DNA from: an uncultured Pelagibacteraceae bacterium
GTDB taxonomy: Bacteria > Pseudomonadota > Alphaproteobacteria > Pelagibacterales > Pelagibacteraceae
NCBI GenBank assembly: GCA_902614975.1
Contig: CACMND010000001.1
Coordinates: 62,001 to 126,000, forward strand
Direction: 5' to 3'
DNA: 64,000 bases
Shown here: positions 34,739 through 43,649 of the stretch, in pieces
How the letters are laid out: every line of letters starts with the position of its first letter
How positions within the stretch are numbered: position 1 is the first letter of the stretch
Program-made: the position numbers and the translations under genes
The notes under the pieces: generated by a model
The model's database searches: none
What the model saw: only the letters and a program-made list of their open reading frames with translations
What the model was told of the DNA's origin: nothing

Positions 34739-35794
34739 TTATTTTATTTTGGTTTGTTCTTTTACAATTTCAGAAATAATTTTATTCAAATTATACTTCA
34801 TTTTCCAACGAGGATATTTATTTTTAAATTTTCGCAAATCTGAAATATACCATATATGATCACCTATCCTATTTGACTTAGATATATTGAATTTTAATTT
34901 TTTTTTGGTAATTTTTTCTATTAAATAAATTGCTTCTAAAATTGAACAACTATTTTTAACTCCCCCACCAACGTTATAAACATCTCCTTTGGTTGGTTTT
35001 TTTATAAATTCCCAAATCATATTCACTAAGTCGTTACTATGAATGTTGTCTCTTACTTGTTTTCCTTTATAGCCATAAATTGTATAAGGTTTATTTGTAA
35101 GACAACATTTCACAAGATAAGATAAAAAACCATGAAGCTTGGCGCCAGAGTGTGATGGGCCTGTTAAACAACCTCCTCTAAAACAAACCGTGTTTAAATT
35201 AAAATATTTACCATATTCTTGAACAAGAATATCAGCAGCTACTTTTGACGAACCAAATATGCTATGCTTAGAGTTATCTATAGACATATTTTCTGATATT
35301 CCATTTCCAAGTAATTTTTTATCTCGTGGATTATATCTAAATTTACTCTCTCTAAGATTAATTTTATTTGGAGTGTCTCCATAGACTTTATTTGTTGAAA
35401 GAAAAATAAATTTTGCCTTTGGAGTAAAAATTCTAGTTAACTCTAACAAATTTAAAGTGCCATTTGCATTTATAGAAAAGTCAGTAAGTGGTTCTTTAGT
35501 CGCCCAATCATGCGAGGGTTGCGCTGCACAATGAATTATTGTATCGATTTTATTTTTATTTCTTATAAAAATTTTTTCTAATTTTTTATAATTTCTTATA
35601 TCATAAAAATAATTTTTAAAATATTTTAGTTTTTTCAGTTTTTTTAATTGCCATGACGTATCACCATCTTTACCAAAAAAGTATTTTCTAAAATTATTAT
35701 CTATTCCAATAACTTGATAATTTTTTTTTAGTAAAAATTTTACAGATTCAGATCCAATTAAACCGCTCGATCCTGTAACAATTGCAATTTTCAT
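34739..35794 (-). CDS. CDP-paratose 2-epimerase-type SDR
   Basis: The 351-residue extended SDR has features that distinguish the CDP-tyvelose (CDP-paratose 2-epimerase) family: FFGKDGDTSWQLKKL, IIHCAAQPSHDWA, INANGTLNLLELTR, FLSTNKVYGDTPN, NSKHSIFGSSKVAADILVQEYG (Tyr-type active site replaced by the family's SKHSxFGxSK pattern) and GGCLTGPSHSGAKLHGFLSYLVKCC. CDP-glucose dehydratase genes for making CDP-paratose are not in this window, so the true substrate may differ. It lies between two further carbohydrate genes on the minus strand. Confidence 0.85.
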   Translation of the reverse strand: MKIAIVTGSSGLIGSESVKFLLKKNYQVIGIDNNFRKYFFGKDGDTSWQLKKLKKLKYFKNYFYDIRNYKKLEKIFIRNKNKIDTIIHCAAQPSHDWATKEPLTDFSINANGTLNLLELTRIFTPKAKFIFLSTNKVYGDTPNKINLRESKFRYNPRDKKLLGNGISENMSIDNSKHSIFGSSKVAADILVQEYGKYFNLNTVCFRGGCLTGPSHSGAKLHGFLSYLVKCCLTNKPYTIYGYKGKQVRDNIHSNDLVNMIWEFIKKPTKGDVYNVGGGVKNSCSILEAIYLIEKITKKKLKFNISKSNRIGDHIWYISDLRKFKNKYPRWKMKYNLNKIISEIVKEQTKIK

Positions 35795-35802
35795 AATTTA
35801 TT

Positions 35803-36846
35803 TTACTTCATATACTTTTTAAGTAATTTGAGATTCTTTTTTTGCCAATCATAAACATCGTATCCAACTTCTAAAATTGATTTCTTAGGTTTCCAATTAT
35901 AAAGTTTTTTTACTTTATTATTGTCTGAAATATACATTGGTATATCTGAACTATCTGTTTTTTTGTAACTTCCAATATCAATTTTATTTTTTGTAATTTT
36001 TCTAGAAATATAAGTCATATCATTGAGGTCTATAGCATTTTTTATTCCTCCACCCACGTTAAAAGTTTGATCATGGATTTTAGAAAATTTTTGGATTTGT
36101 CTATAAATAATTTCACACGCATCTTCCACATGTAAAATATCTCTAATTTGGTATCCAAGTCCACCAAATCCCTTGTAAACCAATTTTTTTTTTCTTAAAT
36201 GTCTCCATATCCAATAACTAAAAAAACCCTGTTCTACTTTTCCAAATTGCCATGGTCCAGCTATGACACCAAATCTATTTATTAAATATTTAACTTTATA
36301 TGAATGTGAATACTCTTTAATTAGTTCCTCTGAAAATTTCTTAGACAATCCATAAAATGATAGTGGGGTTGATGTTGGAAATTTTTCATTAATAATGAAC
36401 TTATTTTTTTTAGTAATTTTTTTTTTAATATTTTTTTTATTATTAATGAATTTATATACTTCTTGAATGGAATATACTCTACTTGTTGATAGAAAAAAAA
36501 ATCTAGAATTATCTTTAATACATTTTAATAATAAATTATTAGTGCCAAAAAAATTAGTAGATAATACTTTTGTAATATTATTAATTTTTACATTAGCTTC
36601 TACCAAAGCTGAACAATCAATTAACAAATCGTATTTAGGTAACTTAAATAGATTTTCTTTACTTAAAACATCTATTTTAAAATTTCTTATATTAAATTTT
36701 TTTATTCTCTTAAGATTTAATTGTGAGCCATTTCTTGATAAATTATCTAATGAATGAACAATAAAATTTTTTTTTTTTAAAAATATTGCTAGACTAGAAC
36801 CTATAAAACCACATCCGCCAGTAATTAAAATTTTTTTTTTTTTCAT
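35803..36846 (-). CDS. NAD-dependent epimerase/dehydratase
   Basis: The 347-residue extended SDR opens KKILITGGCGFIGSSLAIFL, with LSTSRVYS and the YGLSKKFSEELIKEY catalytic Tyr/Lys pair, LINRFGVIAGPWQFGKVEQGFFSYWIWRHL and IRDILHVEDACEII. It resembles its neighbour (CDP-paratose 2-epimerase type) in the GPWQFGKVEQG and R-D-I/N-L/I-H blocks, suggesting relatives from an old duplication. A run of 13 A bases follows its ATG directly, coding KKKKI. Its product sugar is unknown. Confidence 0.82.
   Translation of the reverse strand: MKKKKILITGGCGFIGSSLAIFLKKKNFIVHSLDNLSRNGSQLNLKRIKKFNIRNFKIDVLSKENLFKLPKYDLLIDCSALVEANVKINNITKVLSTNFFGTNNLLLKCIKDNSRFFFLSTSRVYSIQEVYKFINNKKNIKKKITKKNKFIINEKFPTSTPLSFYGLSKKFSEELIKEYSHSYKVKYLINRFGVIAGPWQFGKVEQGFFSYWIWRHLRKKKLVYKGFGGLGYQIRDILHVEDACEIIYRQIQKFSKIHDQTFNVGGGIKNAIDLNDMTYISRKITKNKIDIGSYKKTDSSDIPMYISDNNKVKKLYNWKPKKSILEVGYDVYDWQKKNLKLLKKYMK
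36831..36843 (-). repeat. 13-nt poly-A tract directly after an epimerase start codon
   Basis: On the minus strand ATG is followed immediately by thirteen A bases coding KKKKI. Gain or loss of one base here would abolish the product from codon 5, making it a good candidate for on/off switching, if such switching occurs in this organism. Confidence 0.8.
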
Positions 36847-38309
36847 TTTTTAAACAAATAATAATTTTTTGAAAAACAATGAGTATAATTTTTATTGAGA
36901 TTTTGACCTAATTTCATTAAATATTTTGTATTTGATTTAATAGATTTTAATACATCGTTAAACTCTTTATCGATAATTTTTTTATTATCTTTTCTATATG
37001 TAGAAGTACCATTTAGATCCTTTATGAGAGTAAGAATATTTTCACGAATAAATAACATAGTTTTTGAAATATTTTTAACACTGTTAGACTGTTTGAAAAT
37101 TTTATTATTAGAATTTTGTAATAAATAGTTTTCATATTCCTTTATATTTTTTGGTTTTAAAACAAATTGACTATTTAAACTCTCAAGGGATGATTTTGAT
37201 ATCATAATTGGTTTTATTTTGAAGCAAGATGCTTCTAGATGCGATGTCCCTGAGTAAGTAACTAAACGTTTTACAGTTTTAAAAATAAAATTGTTAGAAA
37301 CATAAGAATCATCAACTAAAATTTTTTTTTTAATATTTGGATTTTCTTTTAATAAATTATCAATTATTATTTTCTGATTTTCGCCCCACCTGGATGCATT
37401 TGGGTGTATCCTTAAAGACCAATATTCATTAGATCTTTCAATTATTTTTAAAGTTTTTTTTATCCAGTCGAAATAATCATAAAAAATTCTTTTGTCATCT
37501 ATGTAATTAAATGGAGAGTCTTTAAAAATATGAAGTAAAATAACATTTTTTGGATAATTAAAAATTTTATTTTTAATACTTCCTGCAACTTTAGCGTCAT
37601 TATAATTACTCTTGCCCTTGAGTCTATTTTGCCAATATCTAGATATATACTTTTTCTTAACCTTTTTACTTATAATATTAAAACTTTTTCTTGGTATTTG
37701 ATTCCACGCTGTCTCTCCATAACTTGAGTCATAAATGTTGTATGACGCTTGACAAAAAATTTTTATTTTTTTTTTTCTAAAAAAAGCAAGCATTGCTCTA
37801 GAGCTATAAACTGAATGTCCCAAGAAAGCTGTATTAATTTTTTCATTTGATATAAGTTTTTTGGCCCTATTAACTGCAATGATCGTTCTAAAAATTGCTT
37901 TGCATTTTTGAAGAAAATTTGGGTTTAGCTGATTATCATTCATCAAATTTAATGAGGTGTCCCAAATAGAATTAACTATCTGATTTTCATAGGAATTTAC
38001 AAAAGAATTTCTTCTTTTTTCTAATTTTTTTAAAAAAAAAAAAATTTTTTTAATATTTGATACTAAAAAAAAAAATATAGCAATGTACATTGTCAGAATA
38101 TTTTTTTTTTTTAAAAAAAAATTTTTTTCCACGATTATATTTGACTCAGGAAATGTCTTAAATAAATTTTCCATTACAACATTTTTATAATTTTTTTCTA
38201 TAATTATATTTTCTGGATTTTGTTCATATCCACTAATTATTTTAGTTACCCATAAAACCTGGCTATCCTGGAAACCTCCTCCTAAATAAATATTTTTTCC
38301 TTTTTTCAT
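36843..38309 (-). CDS. unassigned capsule-type transferase (LIC12162-like)
   Basis: The 488-residue protein has no enzyme motif I can name with certainty. The C-terminal half resembles capsule synthesis/LIC12162-type transferases: VILLHIFKDSPFNYIDDKRIF, YWSLRIHPNASRWGENQK, a VDDSYVSNN segment and LVTYSGTSHLEASCFKIKPIMIS, comparable to the GTxxxEA nucleotide-binding end of Kdo/sialic transferases. A hydrophobic stretch near residues 75-90 lies in the N-terminal part. It overlaps neuA by 4 bp, so it may transfer the nonulosonic acid made by the neuABC genes. Two poly-A/T tracts of 12 and 13 nt lie in its N-terminal third. Confidence 0.55.
   Translation of the reverse strand: MKKGKNIYLGGGFQDSQVLWVTKIISGYEQNPENIIIEKNYKNVVMENLFKTFPESNIIVEKNFFLKKKNILTMYIAIFFFLVSNIKKIFFFLKKLEKRRNSFVNSYENQIVNSIWDTSLNLMNDNQLNPNFLQKCKAIFRTIIAVNRAKKLISNEKINTAFLGHSVYSSRAMLAFFRKKKIKIFCQASYNIYDSSYGETAWNQIPRKSFNIISKKVKKKYISRYWQNRLKGKSNYNDAKVAGSIKNKIFNYPKNVILLHIFKDSPFNYIDDKRIFYDYFDWIKKTLKIIERSNEYWSLRIHPNASRWGENQKIIIDNLLKENPNIKKKILVDDSYVSNNFIFKTVKRLVTYSGTSHLEASCFKIKPIMISKSSLESLNSQFVLKPKNIKEYENYLLQNSNNKIFKQSNSVKNISKTMLFIRENILTLIKDLNGTSTYRKDNKKIIDKEFNDVLKSIKSNTKYLMKLGQNLNKNYTHCFSKNYYLFKK
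38032..38044 (-). repeat. 13-nt homopolymer tract in the capsule-type transferase gene
   Basis: On the coding strand thirteen T bases encode I-FFF-L. The neighbouring tract of 12 A bases is at 38101-38112. Confidence 0.8.
38101..38112 (-). repeat. 12-nt homopolymer tract in the capsule-type transferase gene
   Basis: On the coding strand twelve A bases encode L-KKK-N, about 60 bp upstream of the poly-T tract in the same reading frame. Confidence 0.8.
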
Positions 38310-38980
38310 CTGAGTATTTTTTTAAGTTTTCTTAAATCATGCATATCATCAATATCTAAAGAAGACTTAGTGTCCATAATATATGGAATCGTATTCTTTC
38401 CAAATATTTTGCTTAAATAGACAGGATATTTTATTATATATATAGCTGCTCCATTCCTTGCATAAAAATCACTTTTGTCTTGTCTTCTCTTTAATTTCTT
38501 ATTAAATTTTAGAAACCCATCACTATTTATTTTCATTAATGAATTGGGATTATAAGAATGTCTGACCTTTACGCAACTAACTAAACTATCAGATTTTTTA
38601 TTTTTAATTATTAATTTTATTGCCTTATCAATGTGATATGATTTTCTAAGTGGTGAAGTTGGCTGAAGAATTATTACATAATCTGGGTAAAAGTTATTTT
38701 TTTTTTTAAAGTATTTTATTAAATGCTTTATTGTTTCAATGGTTTTTGCTTTATCACTTGAAATCTTTTTTGGTCTTAAAACGTAATTTATTTTATTAAA
38801 TTTTGCCAATTCAATTATTCTTCTCGAGTCTGAAGAAATGTAAGTTTCATTAATCAGTCTAGATTTTTTTGCCTCCTCAATTGTATAACTAATCAAAGGC
38901 TTATTTTTTATTTTAACTAAATTTTTATTTTTAATTGATTTTGATCCTGCTCTTGCAGGTATAATTGCTAATACAAACAT
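38306..38980 (-). CDS. neuA: CMP-nonulosonic acid cytidylyltransferase (NeuA-like)
   Basis: The 224-residue protein activates a nine-carbon acid sugar with CTP. The N-terminal FVLAIIPARAGSKSIKNKNLV is the nucleotide-binding loop of the CMP-sialate synthetase family, followed by ISSDSRRIIELAKF, DYVIILQPTSPLRKSYHIDKAI and the C-terminal SLDIDDMHDLRKLK, which carries the Asp pair used for metal. It overlaps the downstream capsule-type gene by 4 bp and starts at the base where neuC stops. NeuA alone does not say whether the substrate is Neu5Ac, legionaminic or pseudaminic acid. Confidence 0.92.
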   Translation of the reverse strand: MFVLAIIPARAGSKSIKNKNLVKIKNKPLISYTIEEAKKSRLINETYISSDSRRIIELAKFNKINYVLRPKKISSDKAKTIETIKHLIKYFKKKNNFYPDYVIILQPTSPLRKSYHIDKAIKLIIKNKKSDSLVSCVKVRHSYNPNSLMKINSDGFLKFNKKLKRRQDKSDFYARNGAAIYIIKYPVYLSKIFGKNTIPYIMDTKSSLDIDDMHDLRKLKKILR

Positions 38981-40143
38981 TAATATCTAATTTTTTTTTG
39001 CACATTTATTTTCTTTAATTCAATAATTTTATCTACAATTTTTTTAGCTGCATCTCCTTTTCCATAAATGCTGCTTGACTTATATTTTTTTCCTTTGGTT
39101 ATCTGTTTTTGTATTGCGTTATAAATATTTTTTACCTGATGATTTGTATCGATAACATTTTTTGCTCTTTCTCTTCCATTCTGTCTTGTTCCAATATTTA
39201 CCACTGGCGTTCCTATAAAAGCACATTCTCGAATTCCACTCGATGAGTTTCCAATTAAACAAGACGTATTTTTTAAAAGTTGAATATAATCGTCTATAAG
39301 TAACATTTTGAAAAAATGCATTTTTTTTGTATCAATTTTTTCTCGCCATTTTCTTATACCCTTGGCAATTTCTTGAGATCCCGCATCAGCATTTGGCCAT
39401 ATAACAATTACTTGCATATTGGTCATATTTACTGCTTTTAAAGTATTTAATATCTGCGTTTCTGATGACTCATACTCAGTTGTCACTGGATGCTGTGAAA
39501 CTATTAAATATTTCTTTTTTAAATCGATTTTATTACCAACTCCTTCGAAAAATAATGTTTTATTTAGTTTATCAATTCTATTTTTTTTTAACTCTCTCTT
39601 AACTAAATCCATTCTTGGACATCCAAAATTAAAAATATTTTTTTTTTCCTCTCCAAGCATATAAATTCTTTTTTCAGCTTCTTTGGATGCAGGAAAATGA
39701 ATATGAGAAAATTTTGTAATAGCATGTCTAATGCTTTCATCAATAGTGCCCGAAACCTCTCCACCCATAGTATGTGCCAGAGGTATATTCATATAACTTG
39801 TGGCCAAAGTTGTTGCCATTGTTTCAAATCTATCTCCAACAGTAAAAACTAAATCGGGTTTTAATTCATCTAAAGCGTCTGCAATACCAATTAGACCAAG
39901 TCCAGTTGATTTTGCCATTGTAACTGGGTTTTCGCCTTCAATTAAAAAATAAATTTTTTTATCTATTTTAAATCCATCTTTTTTCAAAGACTTTTCAAGT
40001 TCGCCATATTTGTTAATTAAACCAGACGCACCTAGAATAATTTGTAATTTTAATAATTTTTTTTTTTTTACTTCTTGCATTACAGACTTTATGCTGCTGT
40101 AATTTGCTCTCGATCCTATAAAAAATAGTATTTTTCGCATCAA
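38980..40143 (-). CDS. neuC: hydrolysing UDP-GlcNAc 2-epimerase (NeuC/LegG-type)
   Basis: The 387-residue protein converts a UDP-HexNAc to ManNAc (or a 6-deoxy di-N-acetyl analogue) plus UDP. It has the epimerase-2 fold: FIGSRANYSSIKSVMQEV at the N-terminus, DLVFTVGDRFETMATTLATSYMNIPLAHTMGGEVSGTIDESIRHA and GNSSSGIRECAFIGTPVVNIG. It overlaps neuB by 4 bp. The IDESIR motif is typical of NeuC/LegG. It is 387 residues, near the usual 375. A 13-base A tract encodes KKKK in the N-terminal part (40057-40069). Confidence 0.92.
   Translation of the reverse strand: MMRKILFFIGSRANYSSIKSVMQEVKKKKLLKLQIILGASGLINKYGELEKSLKKDGFKIDKKIYFLIEGENPVTMAKSTGLGLIGIADALDELKPDLVFTVGDRFETMATTLATSYMNIPLAHTMGGEVSGTIDESIRHAITKFSHIHFPASKEAEKRIYMLGEEKKNIFNFGCPRMDLVKRELKKNRIDKLNKTLFFEGVGNKIDLKKKYLIVSQHPVTTEYESSETQILNTLKAVNMTNMQVIVIWPNADAGSQEIAKGIRKWREKIDTKKMHFFKMLLIDDYIQLLKNTSCLIGNSSSGIRECAFIGTPVVNIGTRQNGRERAKNVIDTNHQVKNIYNAIQKQITKGKKYKSSSIYGKGDAAKKIVDKIIELKKINVQKKIRY
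40057..40069 (-). repeat. 13-nt poly-A tract in neuC
   Basis: On the coding strand thirteen A bases encode V-KKKK near residue 25 of the NeuC-like protein, early enough for a one-base slip to inactivate it. Confidence 0.8.
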
Positions 40144-41135
40144 AATAAGTCTTTGAAAGATAATTTTTGATCTTTTTTTAATTTTTTGTTTAATTTTTTT
40201 CCAATTATTTTTTTATACATTGAAGCAGAAATGCCAAGGTCTGGTTTTTTAAATGATATATTTTGAAGATTTAAAGATGTTCCAGAAGCTAAATCATATT
40301 TAGCATAAATACTTTTTTGAAACGTATTACGCATTCTAGTTAAATATTTAATATTATTTTTATCTACTTTTGTTTCATAAATCGTAAATGCATCTTTAAT
40401 TTCATTTGCAAATTTTTTAAAATCTGATGGTTCCATACTGTGAGCCGCATCACTTCCGTACATTTTTTTAGAGAAGGTTATATGTTTTTCAATTACACTT
40501 GCTCCATTAGCTATAAACGAAACTGCACCAGAAATTCCTAAAGAATGATCTGACAATCCCAAAACACAATTATATTTTTTAAACTTGTTGAGAACATTTA
40601 AGCCTATTTTGTTTACGGGACAAGGATATTCTGAGGTACATTGCATTAAAGTTAAATTTTTTGTTTTTAAAATATTAATTGCACTATCTATCTCCTTATA
40701 AGTGCTCATGCCTGATGAAAGATAAACATTTTTTTTGTAAGATGAAATTTTTTTTAACAATGGGTGGTTTGTAACTTCCCCCGAAGCTATCTTAAATCCA
40801 TCAACATTTATTTTATTAAGTATCTCTGCGGATTCTATAGAAAAAGGAGAAACAATAAACTTTAGTCCAATCCTATTACTTAATTTTTTTAGTTTAATTA
40901 ACTGATTTAAATTAAACGCTGTCCTATTAAAATAATCATATCTTCTTTCACTTCTAAAATATTTTGGATTTGGAGCTGTTTTGATTGTTTCATTTGGAGC
41001 ATCATGTAATTGAAATTTTACTGCTGAAGCTCCACATTCCCTTGAAAGCTCAATAAGTTTACAAGCATTACCAAAAGAACCATCATGAACAGACCCAACC
41101 TCAGCAATTAAAAATAATTTTTTAAGTCTTTTCAT
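40140..41135 (-). CDS. neuB: N-acetylneuraminate/legionaminate synthase (NeuB)
   Basis: The 331-residue enzyme condenses phosphoenolpyruvate with ManNAc or an analogue to form a nonulosonic acid. The catalytic barrel opens LFLIAEVGSVHDGSFGNA and contains SAVKFQLHDAPNETIK, VSPFSIESAEILNKI, FKIASGEVTNHPLL, LSSGMSTYKEID and LGLSDHSLGISGAVSFIANGASVIEKHITFSKKM. The C-terminal 60 residues are an SAF (antifreeze-like) domain, ending in the KK-rich tail. Neighbours neuC and neuA complete the pathway. No LegB/PseB-type dehydratase or aminotransferase is adjacent, so a Neu5Ac-like product from UDP-GlcNAc is the simplest reading. Confidence 0.94.
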   Translation of the reverse strand: MKRLKKLFLIAEVGSVHDGSFGNACKLIELSRECGASAVKFQLHDAPNETIKTAPNPKYFRSERRYDYFNRTAFNLNQLIKLKKLSNRIGLKFIVSPFSIESAEILNKINVDGFKIASGEVTNHPLLKKISSYKKNVYLSSGMSTYKEIDSAINILKTKNLTLMQCTSEYPCPVNKIGLNVLNKFKKYNCVLGLSDHSLGISGAVSFIANGASVIEKHITFSKKMYGSDAAHSMEPSDFKKFANEIKDAFTIYETKVDKNNIKYLTRMRNTFQKSIYAKYDLASGTSLNLQNISFKKPDLGISASMYKKIIGKKLNKKLKKDQKLSFKDLF

Positions 41136-41231
41136 TGTAATAATTTTTTAATTTAAATATGAATAGAATATCTATATAAATATAATTAAATAACTTAAAC
41201 AATTTTTTTAATAAACCTATAACAATTTACA

Positions 41232-42329
41232 TTGAAAAAAAAAATAGCAATAATTACAGGTATTACTGGACAAGATGGATCATATTTAGCAGAACTTTTA
41301 TTAGAAAAAAATTACATAGTTCATGGCATAAGAAGAAGATCTTCCAGCATAAATACTTCAAGAATTGATCATTTACACAATAATAAGAAAATTTTAGGCA
41401 AAAGATTGTTCCTTCATTATGGAGATCTCTTAGACTCTTTGAGTATTGAAAAAATAATTAAAAACATTTTACCAGATGAAATATATAATCTTGCTGCGCA
41501 ATCACATGTTAAAATTAGTTTCGATATGCCAGAGTATACTTCAAACGTTAACTCTTTAGGAACATTAAGAATTTTAGAAATAATAAAAAATTTAAGTAAA
41601 AAAAAAAAAATTAAATTTTATCAAGCATCAACTTCTGAAATATTTGGTGATAGTAAATTTAAAAGAAAGGATGAAAATGCTCCTTTATTTCCCAAATCTC
41701 CATATGCAACTTCAAAACTTTTTTCATATTGGATTACAAAAAATTATAGAGACTCATATGGATTATATTGTGCCAATGGAATTTTATTTAATCATGAGTC
41801 CCCAAGAAGAGGATTAAATTTTGTTACAAAAAAAGTAACATATATTTTATCAAGAATATCGAGGGGTTTAGAAAAAAAATTAGAAATTGGGAATTTAAAT
41901 GCCAAAAGAGATTGGGGTCACGCAAAAGAGTATTGCGAGATGATGTGGAAAATGATGCAATTAAAAAATCCTGAAGACTTTGTGATAGCAACTGAAAAAC
42001 AATACTCAGTTAGAAAATTTATTGAGTTAGTATGTCAAGAAATAGGCTTTAAAATTGGATGGAAAAATAAAAATATTAGGGAATTTGGATATGTTGATAA
42101 AATCTACAATAAATCATTAAAATTAAAAAAAGATCAAAAAATTATTTTTGTTAATAAAAGATTCTTTCGACCTAATGATGTTGAAGATTTGCTAGGTAGT
42201 TCAAAAAAAGCTAGAAAAAAAATAAATTGGAAACCAAAACAAAATATAAAAAAAATTATTTCAGATATGGTTAAAGAAGATATTATTGATGCTGACTATG
42301 AAGTATTAAAAAAAAATTACTCTAAATAA
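41232..42329 (+). CDS. gmd: GDP-mannose 4,6-dehydratase
   Basis: The 365-residue SDR makes GDP-4-keto-6-deoxymannose, precursor of GDP-fucose, GDP-rhamnose or perosamine. The N-terminus IITGITGQDGSYLAELLLEK and the motif HGIRRRSSSINTSRIDHLH are family-specific, with YQASTSEIFGD, SPYATSKLFSYWITKNYRDS (catalytic Tyr/Lys) and LFNHESPRRGLNFVTKKVT. It starts at TTG. It is the only plus-strand gene between 32.7 and 62.8 kb. GDP-fucose synthase and the GDP-mannose pyrophosphorylase are not in the window, so the end product is undetermined. Confidence 0.95.
   Translation: MKKKIAIITGITGQDGSYLAELLLEKNYIVHGIRRRSSSINTSRIDHLHNNKKILGKRLFLHYGDLLDSLSIEKIIKNILPDEIYNLAAQSHVKISFDMPEYTSNVNSLGTLRILEIIKNLSKKKKIKFYQASTSEIFGDSKFKRKDENAPLFPKSPYATSKLFSYWITKNYRDSYGLYCANGILFNHESPRRGLNFVTKKVTYILSRISRGLEKKLEIGNLNAKRDWGHAKEYCEMMWKMMQLKNPEDFVIATEKQYSVRKFIELVCQEIGFKIGWKNKNIREFGYVDKIYNKSLKLKKDQKIIFVNKRFFRPNDVEDLLGSSKKARKKINWKPKQNIKKIISDMVKEDIIDADYEVLKKNYSK
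41598..41610 (+). repeat. 13-nt poly-A tract in gmd
   Basis: Thirteen A bases encode S-KKKK-I near residue 125 of the dehydratase. Confidence 0.8.
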
Positions 42330-43649
42330 TTATAAACTCCAATAATTGATTTTTTTATTAGTTAATATTTTAGGATTTATACTTGACTTTATATCAAAAA
42401 AATTGCCACCTTTGGGTATTTTACTTATAAGAAATTTTGAATTTACTAAAATTTTATTGTGAGGAACCAAAAGAATAATATTTTCATAATAATCTAATAA
42501 TTTATTTTTTTTTGTTTGTACTTTAATATTGTTTATAGAATAATTTGTTCCACTTTTAAGAATTGGGTCATAAATATCTATCTTATAATTATTTTTTATA
42601 AATAGCTTTATTAATTCAATATTTTTACTATTTCTCGTATCATTACAATCTTCTTTAAAAGTTACTCCAACAAAAAGAGTTTTGTTTTTACTACTTTTAA
42701 TTATTTTTGATTTAATGGAATTGAAAACATACTTAGGCATTTTATCGTTTAACTCTCTTCCACAGCTAATAATCTTAGGAAAATAGCCTAATTTAATTGA
42801 TTTTTCTTTTAAATAATAAGGATCTACACCAATACAATGGCCACCAACTAAACCAGGTGTGAATTTGATAAAATTCCATTTTGTCGATGCAGCATCAATA
42901 ACTTGTTTTGTGTTGATATTTAATTTTTGACAAATTATTGATAGTTCGTTCATTAATGCAATATTTATATCTCTTTGGGTATTCTCGATGACTTTAGCTG
43001 TTTCTGCAACTTTAATACTTGAACTTTTAATAACCTTTTTTTTAATTATATTCTTATATAATCTATAAATTAATTTTAAAGTTTCTGGGGTATCAGCAGA
43101 TACTAATTTATCAATATTTTCGATTGTGTGTAATTTGTCATTTGGGTTAACTCTTTCAGGACTGTATCCTAAAAAAAAATCTTTTTTCCAAATGTATTTT
43201 GATTTTTTTTGAATAATTTGAGCACAAATATCTTCAACCACTCCTGGGTAAACAGTAGATTCATAAATAATAATTGAATTTTTTTTTAAATTTTCTGAAA
43301 TTTTGTAAGTTGCATTTTTTAAAATTTCTAAATCAGGTTTCTTTTTTTTATTTATAGGTGTAGGTAAGCAAACTATAATAACATCACTTTTTCTGATTAC
43401 ATTATAATTTACTGTAAATTTAATATACTTTGATTTTTTGAAATCGTTTCTTTCACACTGTTTATTTATATCAATTTTTTTTTTTAAATTTTTTATTTTT
43501 TTTGCTGAAAAATCAATACCATAAGTTACAAATTTACCACCAAATAAAAGTGCAAGGGGCAAGCCAACATAACCCATTCCTACCACCGATAAAACTAGCT
43601 TTTTTGAATTTAATCTTTTTAAGAGTATATTACTTAAACTGTGCTTCAT
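42330..43649 (-). CDS. UDP-HexNAc dehydrogenase, TviB/WbpO type
   Basis: The 439-residue UDP-sugar dehydrogenase performs two NAD+-dependent oxidations at C6 to give a HexNAc uronic acid. The N-terminal motif LSVVGMGYVGLPLALLF (residues 20-36), the CLPTPIN segment, IIYESTVYPGVVEDIC (close to TviB/WbpO ESTVYPG), the PGLVGGHCIGVDPYYL active site with Cys272, and ISCGRELNDKMPKYV are present. Chain length and motifs suit the UDP-GalNAcA group. It overlaps the TylF-type methyltransferase gene by 20 bp. It is convergent with gmd with no gap. Confidence 0.88.
   Translation of the reverse strand: MKHSLSNILLKRLNSKKLVLSVVGMGYVGLPLALLFGGKFVTYGIDFSAKKIKNLKKKIDINKQCERNDFKKSKYIKFTVNYNVIRKSDVIIVCLPTPINKKKKPDLEILKNATYKISENLKKNSIIIYESTVYPGVVEDICAQIIQKKSKYIWKKDFFLGYSPERVNPNDKLHTIENIDKLVSADTPETLKLIYRLYKNIIKKKVIKSSSIKVAETAKVIENTQRDINIALMNELSIICQKLNINTKQVIDAASTKWNFIKFTPGLVGGHCIGVDPYYLKEKSIKLGYFPKIISCGRELNDKMPKYVFNSIKSKIIKSSKNKTLFVGVTFKEDCNDTRNSKNIELIKLFIKNNYKIDIYDPILKSGTNYSINNIKVQTKKNKLLDYYENIILLVPHNKILVNSKFLISKIPKGGNFFDIKSSINPKILTNKKINYWSL

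Noticed and set aside
41136..41231. Regulatory element in the 96-bp divergent gap between neuB and gmd
   Set aside because: The gap is nearly pure A/T; promoter-like hexamers appear at many offsets and none stands out.
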